From Vandiemenella viatica (lineage: Eukaryota; Arthropoda; Insecta; Orthoptera; Morabidae), in the NCBI GenBank assembly GCA_031002005.1, contig JARYHS010011408.1:219025473-219089472 (forward strand): DNA of 64,000 nucleotides, given 5' to 3'. Below are positions 57,285 to 64,000 of the stretch, piece by piece (within the stretch, counting starts at the first letter, position 1; each line of letters starts with the position of its first letter). The notes under the pieces were generated by a model, which had not been told where the DNA came from, ran no database searches, and saw nothing but the letters and a program-made list of their open reading frames with translations. The translations under genes and the position numbers were made by a program.

Positions 57285-58204
57285 TAGTGTGGTGGTGCGC
57301 CATCTTGCATAAAGAAAACATTTCGTTCTCGGTCATCCTCATTGATCTGTGGTATCAAAAATTGTTGCAACATATCAAGGTACACTATCCCGTTGATGGT
57401 TCTCTCTTGGAAAAAAATGGGGCCGTACATTTTTCTCTTGCTCAACGCACAAAAAACGTTCACTTTAGGGCTATCACGAACATGTTGCAATGTTTCATGT
57501 GGATTTTCACTGCCACAAATCCTACAGTTATGTGTGTTAACCTTGCCACTTAAGTGAAAAGTTGTCAGAAAATATTATGTTGTCCAAGAAATGTTCATCA
57601 TCATCCACTCGATTTAACATATCTACACAGAAGTTCCTACGTGCAATCTTATCAGTGTCTTTAATTGCTTGTAAAAGCGAATATCGATATGGTTTCAAAT
57701 GCAAACGTTTTATCAACACACGCCAAACCGTCGTATGTGGGACTTGCAGCTCACGAGATGCACGTCGGGTCGGTTTCGTTGGGCTGTTGACAAAACTTTT
57801 TCTCACTTGCTCAACGACCTCGTCAGATGTGCTTGGACGACCTGAGGATTTTTTTATGTTTTACTGAGCACCCTGTTTCTACAAAACATCTATGCCACTC
57901 ATAAATTGTAGGCCTACTAGGAGGATCTTTAGCGTACTTGGTACGAAAATTACGCTGAACTGTTGTCGCAGACTTCGATTCTTCAAACCAAAACACGCAG
58001 CTAGCACGCTCGGGTCCAGTGAAGGCAGCCATCTTTAACGTAACTGCCGCTAGCGCTTGTGCGGCGCGATTAGGCACTAGCGGACAACGCGAGTCAAAAC
58101 TTGAAGTGTTTTCCTTTAAAACAACACCAAAACCAGCTCTGTACCTTGTTTCATAAAATTTATATGAATTTTCAAAGTTTTAAAGTCCTTTTTGAAACAC
58201 CCTG
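57285..58204 (-). pseudogene. Mariner-superfamily transposase carcass, 5' two-thirds
   Basis: The minus strand starts at CAGGGTGTTTCAAAAAGGAC (58204, beside TA at 58205-58206). It encodes MAAFTGPERASCVFWFEESK (N-terminal domain), then an extra A in a run near 57858 shifts frame. It continues as TKPTRRASRELQVPHTTVWR (second HTH), LDNIIFSDNFSL (first catalytic Asp, with N for the usual E after it), a second frameshift near 57545, then HVRDSPKVNVFCALSKRKMY and FFMQDGAPPH (second Asp). It is cut off there, so the third Asp, C-terminus and 3' repeat are missing. The same superfamily branch as the 20.1-kb derivative is likely. Confidence 0.88.
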
Positions 58205-58206
58205 TA

Positions 58207-59309
58207 TATTCACATTGATTATAACCCAGAAGATACTGGTAGCAAACATTTGATTCCACCCATCCCTGATTCCAGCCAGTGGTAGAGTTAACCCAGACGT
58301 CCGCCTCGCTGCATAGTGCTTTGTGGAGCTGGTATCAGCTTCGCTTCGTGGGTGCGTTATCCGACAGCTCGTCGCTCCCGTCCTGCCCTGTTTTAAATTC
58401 CGCTCCCTCTGTCAGTCCCGTTACCACGCGGCCAGAACAAAAAACGGGGGCTGCCATGTCCGGAGGCAGGAAAAAAGACACGCGAGGCACTAGATGTAGG
58501 TCGCACTTCAAGTAAAGCCACACAAAAAAATTGTTGTGATTTATTTTATGGCAGTGGCTGCCCCCGTTATTTTAACCAGCGAGAAACAGATTTGTAGGTG
58601 TTCTTGACAAATTGGTTCTCTCCCGGCGGTAGATGCACTTTTCGACGCGTTGTAGGGCGGTAAATCTTTGGAAATGGCTGGTGAAAGTGTGATATATGTT
58701 GCCTGAATAAAATTTTGAATTTTTTATTTTAAAATTACTAGCTGGTGCTTACGACTTTGTTCGCGTTTGTCAAGAATTTTGAAGGTTTTTACGCTTTTGC
58801 ACGTTACCTTAAATATTTTCAGGATAAAAAGTAGCCTGCCAAATCAGCTATTCGCCAGTGAAAGTCCCGTTAAATTGGTTCACACAATATATATGTTAAT
58901 AAAAATTATATATATTTGTTAATAGCTGAAAAAGCTGAAAATGTGTAGTATTGTAGAACATTATTCAAGAATATTCTACAACACTGTAGTACATTCTAGA
59001 AGTTTGTAAGGAATCTTTAGAACACTTCGGTCGAATTACGAGAATGTCCTCGGTCGACCACTTTCAACCACCATATCTCCCATAGCCCAACAGCTACCGA
59101 CATGTAACCCGCTATAGTATATCATACAAGAGTGATATGCTCTTGGTAGTGGTGGCTGAAGAGTCTATTAGAAGATTAGCTTCATGTTCCGTACCTAAAG
59201 GCATGTGTTGAGAAACTTAAATTTTTCTCAATGATCGTTCTACACGCAAGGCCTTGGAACGTAACACACTTGAAGGGACTTAGTCGTTACTAATAGTACT
59301 CAGTATCCG
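58207..59309. other. GC-rich patch then AT-rich DNA
   Basis: 58280-58520 is CpG-rich. ATGTCCGGAGGCAGGAAAAAAG near 58457 gives MSGGRKK..., reminiscent of the start of BED-finger hAT transposases, but the frame closes after 19 residues, so this is not called. 58540-59309 is AT-rich with nothing recognised. Confidence 0.35.
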
Positions 59310-59620
59310 CCAGTGTGGGTCAGTACGTTAAGGTGTCACATACTGGGTTGGGGATGTACAACGGGACCAAACTAGAGTCCTGGTCCCAGATAACGGCTGT
59401 CCTTATTACAATTTTTAGACCGTTCCCACAATCATCGAGGCAAATACTGGGACTATGTCCAATCTCCGCCTCATAAGCTATACATTCCACAGTCAAAAAA
59501 ACACACTTATCACAGCCAGAACGTAATTACACGTTTTACAGATTGCAACGCAGACATTACTCCTCTAGGCTTAATACGGCGAGTATAATAAATCCCATTT
59601 GAATTTAGGGAGTCCTTCCC
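59310..59620 (+). mobile_element. SINE-like repeat, family S5
   Basis: It holds AACGGCTGTCCTTATTAC, ATCATCGAGGCAAATACTGG, TCCGCCTCATAAGCTATACA and CCAGAACGTAATTACACGTT in the order seen, from memory, in orthopteran interspersed repeats, and partly at 60.0 and 35.5 kb. Ends are not defined. Confidence 0.4.
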
Positions 59621-59879
59621 ACCTCTCATTGTTCACACTGACCACCTAGGTACACGAAGAAGCCGGTGGTACTTTACCAATATTTGGCAGGATCCAGGGG
59701 AAAAAATGGTATTCAGTATTGTTTTTTGCCACAGTTCGCTCCCAAATAAATTTCTGTGATCTCTCTGCGTTGTCTCATGCAATTTTTTAAAATTAGTTAC
59801 AGTTGTTTATAATTATTATCTATAATGATTCGTGAATTGCCAGTTGCTGTTACATTTTCAAATTTCTGTTACCAAATTT

Positions 59880-60290
59880 GCATGCATTAAGGTACCAGCG
59901 AACTGGTTCGGAAAGTACAACAGAGTATCGGCCGTCCTGATTACGTTTTAGGCGTTTATTCGCAGTCACTTAGGCGATTGATATGACGGTCACCACTTTC
60001 CGCTTCAAAAACTAAACATTTAACAAACAAAAAATACACGAATAATCAAATAGAATATAATTTACATGAATCGCAGATAGCAGCAATTATTATATTCCAT
60101 TCCCCCCCCCCCCCCCCTCCAATTATAATAGTTTGTTTTCGGCAAACGGGAGGGTCACTAATCCACCTCTGAAGCAGGCGGTCTGACAATGCTTCATATT
60201 CTTCAAAGTCATTACCATCAGCACCGACGATTCTAAGAGGCCTCATCAGTTCAAGATTGAAAATGGCTGATGGATAGTAAAAGTAGTAAT
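59880..60290 (+). mobile_element. SINE-like repeat, family S5, with poly-C
   Basis: TATCGGCCGTCCTGATTACG, ATTCGCAGTCACTTAGGCGA, TTCCGCTTCAAAAACTAAAC and AATTTACATGAATCGCAGAT precede a run of C at about 60105-60117. CTGAAGCAGGCGGTCTGACA and CATCAGTTC follow. It parallels 35.38-35.63 kb. Confidence 0.45.
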
Positions 60291-60559
60291 ACTGGTCAGC
60301 AGACAAAAATAAATATGTGCATAAGTATCACAAAACTCAGGTGACAAGAAGAAACCGTAGGAAGGTAAAAGCAGTGGAGATAATATACTTGAAAGAACTT
60401 CCCGATTGTATAAGATAGAGCATGTATTGAATGAACAAATAACGAACAGTTACAAATGTGGAATTGGAGCAATTACCACGATGCGATGTTGTTAAAAGGA
60501 ATTTACAAAATATCTTTTGCATTATCAACCAAAGTGTTGGAAGGGTAAATAATATTTTA

Positions 60560-60765
60560 AGTTTTTGCTGCTCGTTAACATCGAGGTCATTAAAGCTAGG
60601 AAACGACTGAGAACAAGAAACAGGAAGGAGTACAACTACGATATTTTAAAGCGATTTAGGGAAATAATGGAAAATCAAATTCTGAATGTCTGGACGGGTG
60701 ATCGAAACCCAGTCCTTCCGACTTCCAATCCCGAAGAGTAACCGCTCATCCACGACCCTTGGAAG
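60560..60765 (-). mobile_element. SINE family S1, degenerate
   Basis: Reverse S1: CTGCTCGTTAACATCGAGGT, CATTAAAGCTAGGAAACGAC, AAGAAACAGGAAGG, GGACGGGTGATCGAAACCCA (reverse B-box), and a head ending AACCGCTCATCCACGACCC. It is old and in the opposite direction to the young copy 160 bp away. Confidence 0.75.
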
Positions 60766-60927
60766 ATGTAAATCACGCTTAACTTTATTGATTAACTAGT
60801 TGGGGGTGATATTTACTTTGAGCAAAAGGCAGCCCAAAAAAGACAGTTCTGATATTTAAAGTAGAGGAGGCAGCAGATGTTGGGAACCCAAGTGTAAAAA
60901 GTGTTGCGGCGGATAATAATAAGATTG

Positions 60928-61184
60928 CACCGAGCGGGGCGGTGTAACGGTTAGCGTTCTCGCCTCGCATTCGGGAGGACGGCGGTTCGAATCCCCGTCC
61001 GGGCATCCAGATTTGGGTTTTCCATGGTTTCCCCAAATCACTCCAGGCAAATGCTGGGATGCTTCCTTCAAAAGGCCATGGCCGAATTCCTTCCCATTCC
61101 TTGCCCCCATCCTTGCCCCCCATCCTTTCCCGTCTCTAAAGACCTCGATGTTAAAAAGAGACGTAAAGCAGTTACAAAAAAAAA
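60928..61184 (+). mobile_element. SINE family S1, full length and well preserved
   Basis: Complete head CACCGAGCGGGGCGGTGTAA with A-box region AACGGTTAGCGTTC, B-box GGTTCGAATCC at 60984-60994, body CCAGATTTGGGTTTTCCATG, CAAATCACTCCAGGCAAATG, a short tandem of CCTTGCCCCCAT, GACGTAAAGCAGTTAC and an A-run. The 10-base duplication AATAAGATTG at 60918-60927 and 61185-61194 confirms both ends. It serves as the reference copy for the family in this window. Confidence 0.93.
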
Positions 61185-61259
61185 AATAAGATTGTCCCAC
61201 TCAACAGACATGTTCAGAAATCTTCTGCGTCAGTAAATATTTACATAAAAACGCCCTCC

Positions 61260-61420
61260 AGTTTGTGTGAATTGAGATTTTCGTGGCGTACAAGTACAGC
61301 TTCTAAAAATTCTGCCGGATAAGTTCTACGTTTCGGCAGATAACTACACTGTCTTCATCAGGGGAAAGTTGTCACTACGACGACATATCGCCGACTGTGG
61401 TTGCGATCCATCCATTCATC
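61260..61420 (-). repeat. Repeat with hammerhead-like core (c)
   Basis: The minus strand at 61362-61328 reads CTGATGA, a segment with CAG...CTG pairing potential, then GCCGAAACGTA. Core bases CTGATGA, GAAA and a UA cleavage dinucleotide are all present. Stem I complementarity was not found. The segment ATCCGGCAGAATTTT downstream parallels ATCCGGCTGGACACC at 4.6 kb, linking the two repeats. Confidence 0.35.
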
Positions 61421-61554
61421 CGTGATTTGTCGCAGACACAAGCTGCATGTCGTTCTTAGCACCAGGGAATCCTATGCCTAATGTCTATGTCCAAGTTTAG
61501 AATCTGACGTAACTGTATTTGTCTTAAGCTTTTTAAAATAAACTGTATTTGTTA

Positions 61555-62085
61555 TGTACATTGATTTTTTGTTGGATGTTTATAACTATCAACTAAAGGA
61601 GGGGATTTTTTTTGGGACGTAACATCTACATTTCCTTATGCCTATTCCTATTCCTACTTATCTCTAGTGAGGGATGATATTTTAGGATGCTGATTATTTA
61701 CAAGGGGCCTAGAATAGAGTTGAGGGGCCTATTTACATTTAATGGAGGATTGGAGGTCATGGTGGTCATAAATGGAATTGCGGGTTTATGGTTTGTTTGG
61801 GGTGTCGACGAGGTAGAGTTTTCTGGTGGTATATTGCCAATGGTAGCTATTTCGGGGTAATTTGAGTTTTCGCATCGGAAAGAGAATCTATCTGATGCAT
61901 TTTTTATAGTTGTGGTCAGTGGGTCGAAGTGGAGGTCCTGCCGGAATCTCCAATTTGGGAGGTAACGAGGTGCGCCAACAATGGCACGTAAGGCTCTGTT
62001 CTTGAGTGCCTCTAGCTTTTTGATGTGGCAGTCGGCAGCCGTGCTCCATAGCTCGGAGCAGTATAAGAATCGCGATTCTAGTTCA
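61555..62085 (-). mobile_element. Jockey-like LINE C-terminal fragment
   Basis: Minus-strand reading begins near 62080 with ESRFLYCSELWSTAADCHIK, KLEALKNRALRAIVGAPRYL, PNWRFRQDLHFDPLTTTIKN. This matches jockey/CR1-type RT C-termini (YG...W..A...HI.KLQ..QN..LR...GAPW...N). A proline/threonine/asparagine-rich end follows to about 61650 with little disruption, then AT-rich 3' sequence. The frame is open for over 100 codons without a stop, so this is one of the least decayed LINE pieces here. Confidence 0.8.
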
Positions 62086-62782
62086 TATTAGTACTGATGG
62101 CGGCTAACGTACGCATATGAGGCCCGCTGCGGAAGCCAATCTCTCATTGGACGCCACGTGAGGTATTCACAGTCTGTGACGTGTTGTCACAGTAATCACT
62201 TCGACATACTATTTCACCTAATGAAGGTAGCTGTTGACAGGTCGTTGATGGTTGAACTTATCCGATAGAACTCCCGTGAAGAATTTTTAGCCGTCCAGTA
62301 TGCTAAATAGCTGGGAGGCACTCCAACATCCAGACTCAGATGCTACGTGTACATTCATCACGCTTGGCGCGGTGTCTTAGGGGCTTTTTACCCAGCAGCC
62401 AGCACCAGAGATGCTCTTTGAAGTCAGCCACCAGTTTATTGTGCCTGTGCTCTTTGTAACGAGGCCCAAAACTAACATGTTCTGCCTGTCTCCGGACGCT
62501 TTATTAACTCCGTCCCCGGGATACACACCAGCCGCAACTCCTCGCTCTCTTGTTTATCTTCTCCCTCTGTTGGCTAGTGGTGGGTTCTGCGCTGTCTCCA
62601 ACCTCAATAAAGTCGAGACTAATTGACTTGTTCTGTACGTGATGCAATTTTTAGCCTCATTTACAAATACAATGTATTAACAATATAATTAATTATTCGT
62701 CGGTATGATTTTTTTATTTTCTCTGTTACATCGTTAGCAATTACTTCAAGCTTTGAGCAACTGGAGGAAAAAGGTATTATAA
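62086..62782. other. No gene recognised; CCAAT and E-box words
   Basis: 62095-62180 contains CCAAT/ATTGG words and CCACGTG. 62340-62620 is GC-richer with a 71-codon plus-strand frame of no known family. Neither a repeat nor a gene was recognised. Confidence 0.35.
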
Positions 62783-63075
62783 GAGAGGTCTGGTAGCTCA
62801 GTAGTTAAGGCGTCTGAGTGGAGATCGAAAGGTCTCTGGGTCGAATCCCGGTCTCTGCTGGGATTTTCAAAAATGTTTACCTTCACCTCTGGCATAGCTT
62901 GTCGTGAATTAGGCCAGAACATTTCAGTGGTTCGGACCCCATTAAACTGTAGGTCCCTTCTAGGGCTAACAACCCTAGTTGTAAGACGGAAGTGTAGACA
63001 TCCGAATCAAATTCAAGCCAAACGAAGGCTTAACGTGGTCCTACTTCGCCCAAAGGAACATACATACATGCAAAA
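62783..63075 (+). mobile_element. SINE family S3
   Basis: The head AGGTCTGGTAGCTCAGTAGT, B-box GGGTCGAATCC at 62838-62848, then CTGGGATTTTCAAAAATG, GAATTAGGCCAGAACATTTC and GTGGTTCGGACCCCATTAAA match the 56.9-kb S3 copy in order. It ends in an ACATACATACATGCA run. No target duplication was identified. Confidence 0.8.
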
Positions 63076-63139
63076 GCATTCTCTGACATTCATAAGAAAC
63101 CAGTAAGTACGTATATAACTGGATATAACTCAACGCCTT

Positions 63140-63382
63140 TAGCCGGCTCTGGAAGTGTAGTGGCTAGCGCGCTGGCTTCGCATTGCAAGGGCCGCCGGTT
63201 CGAGTCCGGCCTCGGGCATGGGTGGTTTTAATTAAGTGTTGTGTTCGTCTTGTGCTGTCCTCACTGTAGTGTTAACAATATCATGATTAGAGCCTGATAC
63301 AATACTCGGTACAAAAAACAAATTGGAGCTGGCTAAATAATCGCAATGACCGAAGGAAAAAAAAAAAAAAAAAAAAAAAAAA
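63140..63382 (+). mobile_element. SINE family S2, full length
   Basis: Head GCCGGCTCTGGAAGTGTAGT, B-box GGTTCGAGTCC at 63197-63207, CTCGGGCATGGGTGGTTTTA, 3' TTGGAGCTGGCTAAATAATC and a long A-run. An 11-base duplication CTCAACGCCTT at 63129-63139 and 63383-63393 confirms the ends. It is diverged from the 33- and 37-kb copies and may be a separate subfamily. Confidence 0.9.
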
Positions 63383-63402
63383 CTCAACGCCTTACTTGTT
63401 TT

Positions 63403-63950
63403 TATTAGAGCTTTACGCCACGGAAATGAGATTGTACATAATCATGATTGATGATCACCATGTAGGGAGTTATTCCATCACAGTAGTTTTTTGGGATGGT
63501 TTCCCTTGCCTTTCCAAGTGTTGGAAGTGTAACTGTTATTATGGTATTGATAACTGTGATCCCTTCACTCTAGTGTCTTGTGTGCATTGTGAATGAATGG
63601 AATATGAAGGAAGGGAGAGAGTGAAAACAGGTTCCAGCCCAATGAAACCCACCTTTCCTAAATACACCAAGTTGTCCGCCATTCTTAACGATCCCATTGG
63701 ACGAATAACCATCGTCATCACCATCAACAGTGTCTTATGTGTCACTCCATGCGCACTGCGGAGAAGTTTGGAATTTAACCCAGGACTTTGGCGTGGGATT
63801 AAGTGATTAGGATTTGTGCACCACCACTTCTCATACACTACCAGCCAAGTCCGAGAGATGAAAATGTTTTCCACAACCAGAACTCGATCCAGACAACCTC
63901 GTACCAAGGGCCGGACAGCATCAAGACGCCGTAACCACTAGTAGGCAAGT
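63403..63950 (-). mobile_element. SINE-like family S4, long copy
   Basis: On the minus strand the head CTAGTGGTTACGGCGTCTTG carries an A-box-like element and GGATCGAGTTCTGG a B-box-like one. The body follows (ACTTGGCTGGTAGTGTATGA, AATCCTAATCACTTAATCCC, GTCCTGGGTTAAATTCC, GTTATTCGTCCAATGGGATC, CTCTCCCTTCCTTCATATTC) to GGCGTAAAGCTCTAATAAAA. About 550 bases is long for a SINE; a composite or LINE-tailed element is possible. Confidence 0.7.
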
Positions 63951-64000
63951 AACGGAAATAAAGTGTAGTAATGGTCTTATCAAGGAGCCACACTACTTCC

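Noticed and set aside
58457..58515. MSGGRKK... as a BED-finger hAT transposase start
   Set aside because: The frame closes after about 19 codons, no zinc-finger residues follow and no hAT ends were found.
60928..61005. A functional tRNA gene
   Set aside because: Pol III boxes are present but the acceptor and anticodon stems do not form, and the sequence continues into a SINE body with a poly-A tail.
63539..63907. Minus-strand frame of 122 codons
   Set aside because: It covers the SINE-like S4 repeat, including its tRNA-like head, and is not a protein gene.
1..64000. CRISPR arrays, operons, prophage or plasmid features
   Set aside because: No regularly spaced direct repeats, no long or co-directional genes, no ribosome-binding sites; SINEs, LINEs and a GT-AG exon mark a eukaryotic genome.

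Overview
The window looks like non-coding nuclear DNA from a large animal genome, most likely an insect and plausibly a polyneopteran (orthopteran-like). The evidence is strong AT-richness, very short reading frames, no operons or ribosome-binding sites, and dense tRNA-derived SINEs, mariner-type DNA transposons, hAT and TTAA-target MITEs and decayed LINEs. The orthopteran suggestion rests on recalled similarity of SINE bodies and was not tested by any search.

Only one candidate host coding exon is supported. At 42852-42983 (minus strand) a 132-base exon has a good acceptor, an ATG, a clear signal peptide and a strong GTGAGT donor in phase 1. It would be the first coding exon of a secreted protein or peptide precursor; the rest of that gene is not visible. 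GC/CpG-rich patches at 9140-9340, 13340-13860 and 53203-53480 could be promoters or first non-coding exons, but this is speculative.

Layout. 1-8 kb: mostly featureless, with a LINE 3' fragment, a foldback element with a hammerhead-like motif, a G-rich MITE and SINEs. 8-24 kb: SINEs, a LINE fragment, a hAT MITE nested in another MITE, a 91-bp TTAA MITE, a palindromic mariner derivative and a 0.86-kb hAT element with perfect 8-bp target duplications. 24-40 kb: sparse, mainly SINEs and one GC-rich inverted-repeat element. 40-46 kb: a LINE, a nested double inverted-repeat element with chimeric filler, the signal-peptide exon, a mariner carcass, another LINE and a SINE. 46-58 kb: LINE fragments, a mariner deletion derivative, an inverted pair of differently deleted mariner-superfamily elements and a longer mariner carcass. 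58-64 kb: a dense SINE cluster and a jockey-like LINE.

Five SINE families are distinguished, called here S1 to S5. S1 carries the head motif GGTTCGAATCC followed by CCGGGCATCCAG; S2 carries GAGTCCGG followed by GGCATGGGT; S3 starts near GGTCTGGTRGCTCAG; S4 and S5 were defined by comparing copies within the window. All seven recognised LINE remnants lie on the minus strand. No functional transposase, tRNA, rRNA or complete protein gene was found.
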